A DNA stretch of 64,000 bases from Parietaria judaica (lineage: Eukaryota; Streptophyta; Magnoliopsida; Rosales; Urticaceae). The translations under genes and the position numbers were made by a program. The notes under the pieces are model-generated. The model was not told where the DNA came from and did not search any database. It saw only the letters and a list, made by a program, of their open reading frames with translations. Shown one piece after another: positions 1 to 10,785 of this stretch. Position 1 is the first letter of the stretch, and each line of letters opens with the position of its first letter. The stretch spans positions 38,308,232 to 38,372,231 of the forward strand of contig OX940862.1 of the NCBI GenBank assembly GCA_954871525.1, written 5' to 3'.

Positions 1-584
1 CCTGGAGGACGCTTGTGAGGCGTTTGGCTTCCCGAAGTTGGCACCTGGGAGGGCGGCTTACTGTCTCGGGTGCCGAGGTCAGCGCCTGGGAGGGCGGCTT
101 ACAGTTTCGGGCTTGGTTGCCTGAACAAGCGGGACCGAGGTCCGGGCTTTGTTAGGGCCTTTTTTTTTTATATATGTCTCTTTGCCTATCCCGTTAACCC
201 CCCAGTTTTTGAGTAATCTGTTAGGGTTGGGAAAAAACTATACAAGTAGAGACATATGCGATAGTCGAAATGACAATTTTCTATTGATTTGGCACTTCTT
301 GTGGTGCCTTCTTTTACATAGATTGGTACATCGGAGCTATTTCCGGACCGATTGGGGTTTTCTGTGGCGGAGACGATGGTATCGAGCGTGTTCCCTGCGA
401 GCTTTTCTGCTTGTGTTGGAGCCTTTTGTTTTTGTTTTTTCTTAGCCTCAACCTGGATCGGAACATTCCAGGGAAGATTTTCCCTAGACTGGTCGGGCTC
501 CCGGTCGTTGCTTAGTTTGTTTGGTTCCGTACTTCGCAGGTTTGTCGCTCCGGGTGTACGACTCGTTTCTCGCCTTGTGCCGGC
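1..584 (-). other. 3' noncoding internal region of the Tat element
   Basis: This stretch lies downstream of the polyprotein stop in the element's orientation and upstream of its unseen 3' LTR. It opens with degenerate direct repeats of about 41 bp; the block cctgggagggcggctta occurs at 44-60 and 85-101, with a weaker copy at position 1. Tat elements commonly carry a long, repeat-bearing 3' region here. Short ORFs on the plus strand (149-445, 352-594) have no recognisable domain and I do not call them genes. Confidence 0.6.
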
Positions 585-3500
585 TTACTGGTAGTATTGC
601 TTCAGATGTTCGACGTTCCAGGGACGGGGAATCTCCTTACCCCCCATCTCTTCCAGTCGATAAGTTCCGTCTCTGATGACCTCGGTGACGCGGTAGGGAC
701 CTTCCCAGGTGGGCCCCAGGACTCCGACTCCCTGGACTTGCGTGCTCTGCCCCACTTTTCTGAGGACAAGGCTGCCTTCAAGAAAATGTCTTTCCTTGAC
801 TTTCGAATTGTAGTATCGTTCTACAATTCGCTTTTGGGCCGCTAGGCGGGTATAGGCGTCGTTTCTCCTTTCTTCAAGGAGGTCAAGCTCGGCTCTTAGT
901 GCTTCGGAGTTTCGCTCCGGGTCGTAGAGTTCGACCCGTGGTGATGGCACTGTGATCTCCGCGGGGATGACCGCCTCGACGCCATACGTTAGAGCGAATG
1001 GAGTTTCACCCGTTGCGTTTCTGGCGGTGGTGCGGTACGCCCAGAGCACGGCTGGCATTTCTTCGGCCCATTTCCCTTTCTTCTTGTCAAGTTTCTTTTT
1101 CAGGATTGCCTTGATATCCTTGTTGACTGACTCGACTTGGCCGTTGGCTTGTGGGTAGACTGGAGAGGAATAAGTGTTGCTTATTCCGAGGTCTTGACAG
1201 AACGACCGGAGGTCCGAGTTGTTGAACTGTTTAGCGTTGTCGGTGATGATGGACTCGGGGATCCCGTGTCGGCACACTATATTGCGCCAGATGAAATTCG
1301 TTGTGTTTTTCTGGGTGATCTTTGCCATAGGTTCCGCTTCGACCCATTTGGTGAAGTAGTCGATGGCGACTATGGCGTATTCCACCCCTCCCGGCGCTTT
1401 TGGGAGTTTTCCGATCAGGTCGATTCCCCATTTTGCGAAGGGACGGGGGATCATTACCGGGCAGAGTGGGACCGCCGGCTGTCGCGGGATTTGCGCGAAC
1501 CTTTGGCATCTGTCACATTTTCGCGCCATTTCGGCGGAGTCTTTTTTGAGAGTGGGCCAGAAGTACCCTTGTTTCAGGGCTTTCAGAGCCAGAGATCGTC
1601 CAGCGTAGTGGTTTCCACAAATTCCTTCGTGGATTTCGCGTAGGACTAGTTTGGCGTCTTCTTTTTCGAGGCATTTCAGGAGAGGTTGCATGAAGCCTCG
1701 TTTGTAGAGTTCTCCGTTGTGCAGCACGTATCTCGTTGCTCGGAGCTTGAGCTGTCTGGCTTCTTTGCGATCGGCCGGGAGAGTACCATATCTCAGGTAT
1801 TCTTTCACCGGGGCGGTCCAGCTTTCGCCAGGCCCGCTTGCCAGAGAGAGGATTCCCTTGTCAGGAGCTGGGATCGTTTCTTCTTTGATCCCCGTCGTCG
1901 CTCCATTTCTGGTTGCTGTTTCAGGGGATTCGAGCTTCTTTATCGAAGGCTGGCTGAGGGCTTCGATCGGGACTTTTTCCAGTCCTTCGTTGCCTGCCCC
2001 GGAAGCTGCCCTTGCTAGGGCGTCAGCCTCCGAGTTCTCGTCTCGCGGGATCTGTGTGATCTCGTACCAGGCTAGTGGCTCTAGGCGTTGCCTTGTTTCT
2101 GCCAGGTATGCTACCATGTGGGCTTCATTTGCCTGGTACTCGCCTTCTACTTGCTTCACTATCAGCTGGGATTCGCAGTGGATTCGCAGGTTTTCCACCT
2201 GGAGCTCGTGTGCGATTCGTAGTCCTGCTAGCAGCGCTTCGTATTCACCTTCGTTGTTTGAAGCCTTGAACTCGAAGCGGAGGGCGTAACGGAGTTTTTC
2301 ACCGTCGGGGTTGGTGAGGACTATCCCGGCCCCGGACCCGTGCATGTTTGAGGCGCCGTCGACGTGGAGGCACCAGGTCGGGCCGTCGGGAGTATTTTTT
2401 CTCTTTGGTGGTTTGGGTGCTTCGTCCATTTCTTCCTCGGTTTCGACCTCGGTGTCGTATGTGAACTCAGCGATGAAATCTGCCACGGCCTGGCCTTTGA
2501 TGGCCACCCTTGCCTGGTACTCGACGCCGTATTCTCCCAGCTCTTGTGACCAGATAGCCATTCGTGAGGAGGTTCCTTTGAGCAGTGCCTTTCGGACTGG
2601 GTGCTCCGTTCTTACGACTATCTGGTGAGCCTGGAAGTATGGGCGGAGTTTCTTCGCGGCGGTGACCAGAGCTAGCGCCAGTTTCTCGATTTGCGTGTAA
2701 CGCGTTTCAGCGTCAAGGAGGGCTTTGCTGATGTAATAGATCGGCAATTGCCTCTTGTCTTCTTCCCGGACCAGCACAGCGCTCACCGCTCGGATTGACA
2801 CCGAGAGGTAGAGGTAGAGTGATTCCTCCTCCTTCGGTTTTGACAACAAGGGTGGTGATCCGAGGTAGGCTTTCAGCTCCTGGAAGGCTGCTTCGCACTT
2901 CTTGTTCCAGACAAAGTTCTTTCCACCTTTTAGGGCTTGAAAGAAAGGCTGGCATCGATCCGTGGCTTTTGAGACGAACCTTCCTAGAGCGTTGATTCTT
3001 CCGTTCAGGCTTTTCACTTCTTTGATCCGTTGCGGGCTCCTCATTTCGAGGAGGGCCTTGATCTTCTCGGGGTTAGCTTCGATACCTCGTCTATTGACGA
3101 TGTATCCCAGGAATTTTCCGGACTCGACTCCGAAGGCGCACTTGGCTGGATTTAGTTTCATCTGATACTTTCTCAGTAACAGGAATGTCTCTCGCAGATC
3201 GTTGACGTGGTCTTCTTCTCGAAGACTTTTTACGATCATGTCGTCCACGTATACCTCCATAGTCTTCCCGATTAGTGGGGCGAAAATCTTGTTGACCAGG
3301 CGTTGGTACGTGGCTCCGGCGTTCTTGAGTCCGAATGGCATGACTTTGTAGCAATAAAGTCCCCGATCAGTCACGAATGTCGTGTGTATCTGATCAGGCT
3401 TGTGCATTCGGATTTGATTGTATCCTGAGTATGCGTCCATCATGCTCATGAGCTGGTGGCCGGCGGTGGCATCTACCAACTGGTCTATTCTTGGCAGCGG

Positions 3501-6155
3501 GAAACAATCTTTGGGGCATGCTGCGTTGAGGTCAGAATAATCTATGCAGATTCTCCACTTCCCGTTTGGCTTTTTCACCATCACTACGTTGGATACCCAG
3601 TCGGGATACGTCACTTCCTTGATGAAGTCGGCGGAGATGAGTTTGTTGACATCTTCGGTGATCGCCTGATATCGTTCGGGGTTGAAGGCGCGCCGGCGTT
3701 GGATCTTCGGCGCTCTTCCCGCTTCGATATTCAATCGGTGGAAGGCGATTTCAGGATCGATGCCGGGCATGTCGGCGTGTGACCAAGCGAACACATCCTT
3801 GAATTCTCTTAAGAATGCGATCAGCCTGGTCTTGATCATGACCGGGAGTTGGGCCCCGATTGTGACCGTCCTTTCGGGCCGGTCTACCGAGATCGGGATT
3901 TGTGTCACTTCCGATGAAGGTTCCATGGTGGGCTTGCGTCTGTCATCCCGAGGATCCAGCTCACCAAACATTCTTGTGTTCCTGGGGCACTCGGGAAGTT
4001 CTTCCTCGAGTTGGCATATCGTATTGATAACCGACTTGTTCTTCCCGGGTTTTGTACCCTGGGCGTAGCAATTCCTGGATTCCTGCTGACTACCTTTCAT
4101 AACTCCTATCCCATTTTCCGTTGGGAACTTGACGAGTAGATGAAAGGTAGACGCGATGGCTTGCAGTTTGTTGAGGCTGGGTCGTCCCAGAATGACATTG
4201 TAGGCCGAAGGTTGGTCTACCACCAGGTACCTGATCATCTTGGTGGTCAAAGCTCTGCCCTCGGATCCGAATGTCGTGGGTAGGGTGATGGCGCCCTCGG
4301 TGTAGACGGGCTTTCCGCTGAAACCGTAAAGAGGTGTCTTTACCGGCGTGGGGATCAATCCTCCGGGGTTCATTTGGATCAAGGCGGATTTGAAGATGAC
4401 GTTGGCGGAGCTTCCGTTGTCAATCAGAACTCGCCGAACTCGGCTGTTGGCGACTAGTATATCAGTCACGATGGCGTCGTTGTGCGGGTGAGAGATTCTC
4501 CGAGCCTCCTGCTCGGTGAAAGTGATTTCTTGAATCAGTTGCTCGATCTGCCTTTTCAGCTGATAGCATTCTGATGTTGTATGGCCGTGATCCTGGTGGT
4601 ATTCGCAGTATCGGCTCATGTCTTTCTTGGCATTTTTCTTGAGTGGCGGCGGTCTCCCGAATTTATCCCCATGGAGGCTGAAGATCATTGCGGGTGAGGC
4701 CGTCAGGGGGGTGAAGTTTGCGTCCTTCCGGAATTTATCTGTCCGTTTATGCAACGGTGGTCTGTTTCCGGAGTTGGGCTGTGGGTGCTGCTTTTTACTC
4801 TGCGGTATGCCGCTACCACCTTTTCGGTCGTTGCGACTCTGATCGTCAGAGTTGAACTGGTTCCTGCCGCCGAAGTATTCGTCGACAGCAATGTCTTTGG
4901 CTGCCCTTGCCATCAATTCGGCCATTGAGGCTGGCCTCTTTTTGACAAGGGAGCGAGAGAAATCGCATAGCGGCAGGCCGTCGATCACGGCGGTAATGGC
5001 GTCGTCGTCTGTGTAACTGGCAACTTTGTTTGATTCCTCGACGAACCTTTTCAGGTACGTCTGTAATGTCTCGTCCTTGCGCTGCTTGAGAGTCCACAGG
5101 TAGGACTTTGGCTTGCGCTGCGAGATCGAGCTCGCGAAACGTGAAGTGAATCGCTCCGCGAGTTCGTCGAAGGACCCGATGGACCCTTTCGGAAGGCGTT
5201 GGTACCATTCGAAGGCGGGTCCCGCAAGAGTGAGGCAGAAAGCCTGACACATTGTGGCGGGTGAGCATTTCTTCACTCGCATGTTGAACTGGTATTGCAC
5301 CAGGTGGTAAGTTGGGTCGGTAGAGCCGTCGTAGACGAGGTTTAGCGGGAACCTCAGATCTCCGTCGAGATCCTCGGCGAGCAGGTGATCCTCTAGAGGG
5401 GAGATGTTTCCCTCAGCTAAGCTCCGTGTCACCGGGTTAACGCTTTGGGCCGCGGTGAGCCTCTGCATTTCCCGTTTGAGGGTCTGGAGCTCGCTTCTGA
5501 GGCCCTCGTACGGCGGGGTCGCCGCCTGAGTGCCTATTGCGCGGATGACATATTCCCCCTCTCGGTGACGGGGGCGCCGGGAGTTGTCAGATCTCTTTGA
5601 ACTGCCGTCACTATCGGATTCCTCTGGTTGGTGATATCTTCCCCTTTTTCGGCTTTGGCGTCGCTGATGGTCTCTTTGTTGTCCGGTGTGATCTAAGCGG
5701 TGCCGGAGATCCTCCTCGTCGTTCGGGGCATGCCTCTGTCGCCGTCGTTCCCTTCGCCGACTTCTAGCATTGTTGGTGGTACCTTCGTACCCCCCGAGCA
5801 GATCAAAGGCTGATCGCCGGGTAGTTTGTGATTGTGCTGGCCCCTGAGAGTTTTCAGGAACGAGGCGTTCTTCGTTTGCCTCTTTCTGGGTGAGTTCGAG
5901 GGCTTCTTCAGGGCTCTCCTCCTCTCCTTCGTTGGCGTGTTTGCCTTTGAAGTGTTTGGAGATGAGTCCTGTTAGCCGAAAAAGACTTTCTTCGACTCGG
6001 ACCATTCTTTCTTCGTTGTGAGCTGACTCACGACGGGTGCTTGTTTCTGGCAGGATACGGGCCTGCTTTTGACGAGCTTGGGTCTTGGCTCGAGTGTTTA
6101 GGGCGATGCTCTCTGTAGGGTGAGAGGGCGTGCCTTCCGTTGATTGGGATGACAT
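585..6155 (-). CDS. Gag-Pol polyprotein, Tat-type Ty3 retrotransposon
   Basis: Single 1856-residue ORF. Approximate order by residue: charged N-terminus rich in Arg/Ser (1-230); capsid-type gag domain (about 250-360); CCHC-like knuckle YCEYHQDHGHTTSEC (about 514); aspartic protease with IDNGSS (about 577); reverse transcriptase with YVDDM (about 967); first RNase H (about 1110), in which the usual catalytic Asp region reads YLSVS; a second RNase H starting WCLHVDGAS (about 1258); integrase with HH-CC finger (about 1508-1550) and D,D-35-E core (WGIDLIG, ITDNAKQF). No chromodomain follows. The second, archaeal-like RNase H is a hallmark of the Tat clade and presumably compensates for decay of the first. 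No stop or frameshift, so the protein could be functional. The start is the first ATG of the ORF, 90 bp inside the LTR edge. Confidence 0.92.
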   Translation of the reverse strand: MSSQSTEGTPSHPTESIALNTRAKTQARQKQARILPETSTRRESAHNEERMVRVEESLFRLTGLISKHFKGKHANEGEEESPEEALELTQKEANEERLVPENSQGPAQSQTTRRSAFDLLGGYEGTTNNARSRRRERRRQRHAPNDEEDLRHRLDHTGQQRDHQRRQSRKRGRYHQPEESDSDGSSKRSDNSRRPRHREGEYVIRAIGTQAATPPYEGLRSELQTLKREMQRLTAAQSVNPVTRSLAEGNISPLEDHLLAEDLDGDLRFPLNLVYDGSTDPTYHLVQYQFNMRVKKCSPATMCQAFCLTLAGPAFEWYQRLPKGSIGSFDELAERFTSRFASSISQRKPKSYLWTLKQRKDETLQTYLKRFVEESNKVASYTDDDAITAVIDGLPLCDFSRSLVKKRPASMAELMARAAKDIAVDEYFGGRNQFNSDDQSRNDRKGGSGIPQSKKQHPQPNSGNRPPLHKRTDKFRKDANFTPLTASPAMIFSLHGDKFGRPPPLKKNAKKDMSRYCEYHQDHGHTTSECYQLKRQIEQLIQEITFTEQEARRISHPHNDAIVTDILVANSRVRRVLIDNGSSANVIFKSALIQMNPGGLIPTPVKTPLYGFSGKPVYTEGAITLPTTFGSEGRALTTKMIRYLVVDQPSAYNVILGRPSLNKLQAIASTFHLLVKFPTENGIGVMKGSQQESRNCYAQGTKPGKNKSVINTICQLEEELPECPRNTRMFGELDPRDDRRKPTMEPSSEVTQIPISVDRPERTVTIGAQLPVMIKTRLIAFLREFKDVFAWSHADMPGIDPEIAFHRLNIEAGRAPKIQRRRAFNPERYQAITEDVNKLISADFIKEVTYPDWVSNVVMVKKPNGKWRICIDYSDLNAACPKDCFPLPRIDQLVDATAGHQLMSMMDAYSGYNQIRMHKPDQIHTTFVTDRGLYCYKVMPFGLKNAGATYQRLVNKIFAPLIGKTMEVYVDDMIVKSLREEDHVNDLRETFLLLRKYQMKLNPAKCAFGVESGKFLGYIVNRRGIEANPEKIKALLEMRSPQRIKEVKSLNGRINALGRFVSKATDRCQPFFQALKGGKNFVWNKKCEAAFQELKAYLGSPPLLSKPKEEESLYLYLSVSIRAVSAVLVREEDKRQLPIYYISKALLDAETRYTQIEKLALALVTAAKKLRPYFQAHQIVVRTEHPVRKALLKGTSSRMAIWSQELGEYGVEYQARVAIKGQAVADFIAEFTYDTEVETEEEMDEAPKPPKRKNTPDGPTWCLHVDGASNMHGSGAGIVLTNPDGEKLRYALRFEFKASNNEGEYEALLAGLRIAHELQVENLRIHCESQLIVKQVEGEYQANEAHMVAYLAETRQRLEPLAWYEITQIPRDENSEADALARAASGAGNEGLEKVPIEALSQPSIKKLESPETATRNGATTGIKEETIPAPDKGILSLASGPGESWTAPVKEYLRYGTLPADRKEARQLKLRATRYVLHNGELYKRGFMQPLLKCLEKEDAKLVLREIHEGICGNHYAGRSLALKALKQGYFWPTLKKDSAEMARKCDRCQRFAQIPRQPAVPLCPVMIPRPFAKWGIDLIGKLPKAPGGVEYAIVAIDYFTKWVEAEPMAKITQKNTTNFIWRNIVCRHGIPESIITDNAKQFNNSDLRSFCQDLGISNTYSSPVYPQANGQVESVNKDIKAILKKKLDKKKGKWAEEMPAVLWAYRTTARNATGETPFALTYGVEAVIPAEITVPSPRVELYDPERNSEALRAELDLLEERRNDAYTRLAAQKRIVERYYNSKVKERHFLEGSLVLRKVGQSTQVQGVGVLGPTWEGPYRVTEVIRDGTYRLEEMGGKEIPRPWNVEHLKQYYQ

Positions 6156-6224
6156 TCTCTGATTTGTGGGATCAGAGCGTTGTTCTGCTGCTGGGGTTGT
6201 TCAGAGGACTGAATTCGTGGACCC

Positions 6225-6240
6225 CCCTCCTTCTAGCGCC
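6225..6240 (-). other. Putative primer binding site of the Tat element
   Basis: On the reverse strand the LTR ends CAACA and is followed, after TTT, by TGGCGCTAGAAGGAGG. A TGGCGC-type start just inside the LTR is the usual position and style of a plant Ty3 minus-strand primer site. The matching tRNA was not identified, so the exact tRNA is open. Confidence 0.5.
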
Positions 6241-6244
6241 AAAA

Positions 6245-7040
6245 TGTTGATGCCGTTTTTTGGATCAAACACTGTTGAGGCCCAAGTTGTGGATTTTGGG
6301 CCTGGCCCAATGTCGTTTGTTGACGTGGCGGGCTTTTGTAGACTTCTGTGTGGGCCTTGGTTGGCCTTTGTTACGGGGATGACAGATTTGCTGTCTGTGG
6401 TGGCTTTAATTGTCAATGATTGTTCCCTCTGACCCCCGTTGACTTCGGGACGATCGCCGTTCTGACGTAAGGGTGAGTTTTTAATTGGCCGATTCGGGGA
6501 CTCTGAGTTGGTATCTCTGGACTTTTCTTGGATCGAAGGTCTCGTGGCCGTCAGGGTCCGGGCGATCGGGGTGGCTCGCTACCTGTTACCGCAGAGTCTG
6601 GAGATGGCCAGGCCGGGTTTTGTACAGGACCTGTTACCGCAGAGCCTGGAGATGACCAGGCCGGGTTTTGTACAGGACCTGTTACCGGAGAGCCTGGAGA
6701 TGACCAGATCGGGTTTTGTACAGGTTCGGAGTCCACGCGGATCGGGGGTACCAGTGAACGGGGGAGTGCATTCGTCCAATATATAAATCCAGAGATCCCT
6801 CTCAGGGTGATCCCTCGGTCGTCCGGATCTTAGAGGGAATTTCTCAGACCTGACCCTACGACCTGAATAGTGGGTCCCGTCACTTGTCCCAGACTATCCC
6901 AACAGCCGTATAATAGACTGGAGATAGGCTGGACACAATGTGGAACAGTGCCTATCAGGCGGGTCGTGATCTTATGAAAATTCCTCCAGGGCTTCCGCTT
7001 TTATGAACTATCTCACTTTCTGGGCCTGAAAAATGTAACA
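6245..7040 (-). repeat. 5' LTR of the Tat element
   Basis: Read on the reverse strand it begins TGTTACA and ends CAACA, giving the TG...CA termini expected of an LTR, and it is directly followed by the primer-site region. A possible reverse-strand TATA motif (TTTATATATT) lies at about 6779-6788. The outer edge is uncertain: TGTAACA at 7034-7040 also forms the start of the neighbouring LTR-like block, so the true LTR may end at 7040 or, less likely, extend to 7980. Confidence 0.6.
6581..6724. repeat. Three-copy 48-bp tandem repeat inside the LTR
   Basis: Units start at 6581, 6629 and 6677, each opening acctgttacc and closing gggttttgtacagg, with a few substitutions between copies. Because 48 is a multiple of three, the array leaves several ORFs open on both strands (for example 6508-6786 plus, 6551-6736 minus). 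These are by-products of the repeat and not genes. Confidence 0.9.
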
Positions 7041-7980
7041 CCCGAGGTCAAGGGGGGGGGGGGGGGGGGGGGTACCCCCTGATTCACCTCCGACGCTCAA
7101 CATTAGTATAATATTTGAGGGGAGGCGAGTATATCGGGGGTAGAGAGAGAGAGAGCTCGAGTCGAGTGAGTTCGAATGAGTTACCGTTTTAACTGAACTG
7201 AGCATCTATTTATAATAGGGTCCAGGGGCCCGATCGCAGTAAAATATTGTCCAGGGGGGTCCCGGACAGTTTTATAATTGCACTTCAGTCCCTAGAAAAG
7301 ATGGTCCGATCCCGGCCGTCCGCGCGAGATCGGACGGCCACCAAGCCCCCGAGGGGGGCCCGCATGGTGCGGATCAAAGGGCAGGGGCAATCCCTGCCCT
7401 CCACGTGTCCTAGCCCGAGGGCTAGCCTCGCCACTTGCGAGGGCGCGGATCCCCGTGCGGGGGACAGGCCCATCAGGGCCGTCCGCGTGGCCCTGCTCGG
7501 GTTTTCCCGAGTGCAAGTGGGGCGTGTCCCGTGAGGGGACACGCAGGTGCGGGAGATCGCGCCATTTGGCGCGATCGATGGTGGCAGCCCCCAAGTGGGG
7601 GGCTGAGGCGACCCCGGGTGGGGCCCGCGGGCTGGTGGCGGCGCAGGATGCCGCCACGTGGCTTGGCCCTGACAGCCGCCGCCCCTGTGGGTCCCGCGGG
7701 TGTTTCCTCGGCCGTTTTTGCTCCCGAGCGCGCCCCGTGTCCGTTTTTCCCAAATTTTATGTCGTTTTTATGGTTTTTCATATTTTTGCGAACACCGGGA
7801 CACTTTGTTTTTCGAAAACGGGCCTCCAGAGGGAGTTTTGGGTCTTGGAATTGATTTAATTAATTCATAATCTTAATTAAAAGACTAACCGAATTAATTA
7901 ATTAATTAACGGAATTTATTGAGATAACTTCCGTTTAATTAATTTATTTATAAAAATCAATCCCGTTTTTACCCGTAACA
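7034..7980 (-). repeat. Candidate solo LTR or LTR fragment, GC-rich
   Basis: On the reverse strand the block opens TGTTACGGG (7980) and closes GGGTGTTACA (7034), compatible with TG...CA termini. A good TATA motif (TATTATAAATAG, reverse strand) lies at about 7206-7217, placing a U3 of about 760 bp and a short R-U5. The segment 7280-7760 is far more GC-rich than its surroundings and keeps several overlapping ORFs open without any known domain. I found no matching 5-bp target duplication, so either an end is lost or this block belongs to the adjacent Tat LTR. Confidence 0.4.
7052..7072 (+). repeat. 21-nt guanine homopolymer
   Basis: An uninterrupted run of 21 G follows cccgaggtcaa and precedes taccccct. 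It lies within the candidate LTR near its plus-strand start. Such a tract can form G-quadruplex DNA and its length is liable to sequencing error. Confidence 0.85.
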
Positions 7981-10480
7981 CCCATATATTTTAAAATTCA
8001 TTTAAATCCTTATTTTCTTAATATAAAATTGTATTTGTGACATATATTTAAATATAGTATATATTTATTATTATTCTTATATAAAAAAAAATTATTGATA
8101 AATCTTACGAAAAACTCATCAGTAAATTAATTATCACCAGTGACGGATCCACGTTAGAAAAAAGAAAAAAAAAAAGCATAATTTAAAAATAGAAGCATAT
8201 ATAGAAGCCAAAGTTTGTACTTAGCATATTATGTTTAATCGATTTTTCCTAAGATAAATCAAATCACAATTACTACTCTGTCCTTGTTATTATATGTAAA
8301 AAAAAAAAGAAAAAGAAAAAACCTTAAATTCCGTAAAAACTGTATATAAATGTATTCAACAAATTACTAGATAAGCAAATAAAACAATAAAAATATATAG
8401 AGAGAAAAAGAAAAAAAAAAGTTGCGTTGCGTGTAATAGAAATGCCCTTCGTAAAGTATATCTAATGCCTAATATTGTATATGTATGCTTTTATCGATCG
8501 TATTAGGGTTACTTAATTCAAGAAAAATGATTGTTTACTTTTAAAAATTCAACGAAGGTTAGTTCTTTATTAATAACGATTTACTGCATGCCCGGCCATA
8601 ATGGTATACATATATGGTAGGTTTGGGCTTATAATAGATTTCACCCAGTGACATTAAGGGACCCCAAATGAAAAAAAAAACAAATAGAATGTTATACACT
8701 TAGCATTAAAATTTAATTTTATAATTACGAAAGGGATCCCAACATTGATTTTCGTCTAGGGCCCCGACAAACTCAAGACCGGCCCTGCAATTTAGAGAAA
8801 AATATTTCGAGATCTAAGAAGGGTGAAATGAGTTCTAGTGGTTTATAACTGTTTGTTGCAATCATTTTAAGCTTATTTTTCAAAGATAATAATTTATTTT
8901 GATGCTATTTTGTATGGAGTGACGTGTTTTCTTCCTTGTTTATAACAATAGAACATAGAATAGAAGACAAATATTGTCTTCAATTTATGTTCTAAGTTTA
9001 AAGCATGTCGGGCCTAAAGAGAGTGATATCCAAGACGCTTGGGCTCAAGAGAGTGCACTTGGTATTTCTGGCCCACTATTATCCAATAGTGTGTCCACAG
9101 GCTGATTTTACTGTGGGACTTATAAGCATTCGGAGTTCAGGCTAGGGGTGATACCTCGTGTTTTTTTTCCCCATATTTTAATGTTATTAAAAGGATCAAA
9201 ATGCTCATTTTGTGTTAAATTTTTTAAAAAATTACTCATTTGTAAGAGTAAAAAATACAATTAATTAGTAGTTTTTAAAAAGATTTGACATAAAACTGAC
9301 ATTTCGTACCATTTCTATATTTAAAATTTTACGTAGAATCAGACATGCTCCATCTAACAACTATGTTTATATTATCTACTCGTTTAATCTATATAAGTGT
9401 TTCAATTATTTTTAATGATAAATTAATACATTTAGAATTATAAAATATAATCCCTTTTATTATATTATCTAAGCCAATGTATACCTTTTTTTTTTTTTCA
9501 TGGCCGTAAAATGGAGCGAAAATATTATGCCAGCCGTTGAAGTCCTCGAGCTAATTGGCCTAAAAATGACGATCCTGTTTATAAATAATAAAATGTATCT
9601 GATTATACACCTCTTCTCATATCGAAATCAGTCACATGCAATGTATATGTATAGCCAGCAATAAATTGTAATAATATTATCGACCATTGCGTGAAAACAA
9701 ATATTATAATTTCAATTATAATATGAAATATAAATCAGTTCTCTATCTATGTATGGCTTATTAATTAAAAATTGTTTTGGCTGATCAGCATAGTGTATTT
9801 ACTTTTCCGAGGACCATTTATAGTGTAGCAACGTGGAGCTATTTATTGCAACAATTTATGTGTGTATATAAGCTTAGTGGATCCTCACATTAACAACAAT
9901 AATTAGTTGTCACTATGAGCTGTCCTCTTGGATATATACATTTTATATTCAATGAGAACATTCATTCAACACTTGACCACCAACGACTGTTATTTATTCT
10001 TTCTACTTGTTTTAATGAGCACTAAATTACTATTTTTTAGATAATTATCGGCGCAACCTTTTTACACATATAAATATATATATATATATATATATATTAT
10101 ATCTTCTATAGCATTGGGAAGTTATTCCAGACCCAGTTATCTTTCTTTGAAAAATTATTTCCTAAGGTTTTCTAGGACAAATTTAACCCTTAATTTAAGA
10201 CACTCTACGACTTTGATACATGGTTTAGACAATTTTGATACTACTTTAGACATTTTCTGAAAGTTATATATTATATTTTAAACATTTATTTTAGACACTT
10301 TAGGACACTTGTGTATTATGTTTAAGACATTTTTTCTATTAGGTTTTTTGTTTTAGACAGTCCTAATGAGGGCTAAAATTGTCTAAAAAACACTAGAGAA
10401 TAATTTTCTTAAAAGAACTAATATATTTTTAAATGTTAGGTGATTTGAAGAATAAAGTATCAAATTTCCTTATCATCTAA

Positions 10481-10511
<31 letters not shown>

Positions 10512-10690
10512 TATCATTTTACCTTTTAAATTTATCCACTATAAATTAATCAATGTGCTTTCAGTTTTTTCCAGAACTTAATTTGTATCCCAATGAGTAA
10601 AAACTTAATATTAATTTTTTTAATCGTAAAAATATCCCAAACTGATCCTAAATATTGTAAGGTCTAGTTGAGTAATATACTAACTCATAC
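7981..10690. other. AT-rich intergenic region upstream of the dioxygenase gene
   Basis: No ORF or RNA gene can be supported. It contains A and T homopolymers, a (TA)n microsatellite at about 10074-10097 and another at about 10482-10505. At 10190-10380 there is a run rich in variants of tttagacactttagga, and at about 8735-8795 a short stretch (ctagggccccgac... accggccctgc) that resembles a mobile-element end but has no clear partner. Confidence 0.6.
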
Positions 10691-10706
10691 TATATAGTAT
10701 ATATAG
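10691..10706 (+). promoter_or_regulatory. Possible TATA element of the dioxygenase gene
   Basis: The stretch tatatagtatatatag lies 80-95 bp before the ATG at 10786, a plausible core-promoter distance for a plant gene with a short leader. The surrounding DNA is AT-rich, so the match is weak evidence alone. Confidence 0.4.
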
Positions 10707-10785
10707 ATACATACATATACTATTTTAAGCGCCCAAAGCCAAACCTTTGTCGTCCTTAACCCTTGTTACTTGAATCTGTATAAGC

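Larger units (their letters stand above)
1..7040 (-). mobile_element. Ty3/gypsy retrotransposon, Tat lineage (5' part, cut by window edge)
   Basis: The element reads right to left: LTR (6245-7040), primer-site region (6225-6240), one long gag-pol ORF (6155-585), then 3' noncoding DNA running off the left edge. The Tat assignment rests on the DNGSS-type protease, on a second RNase H domain after the usual one, and on the absence of a chromodomain after the integrase. The 3' LTR and the left target duplication lie outside the window, so insertion age cannot be judged. An uninterrupted 1856-codon ORF suggests a recent or constrained copy. Confidence 0.9.

Noticed and set aside
7247..7859. Cluster of overlapping GC-rich ORFs on both strands
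   Set aside because: They overlap in five frames, have no domain and lie inside an LTR-like GC-rich block; high GC alone keeps frames open.
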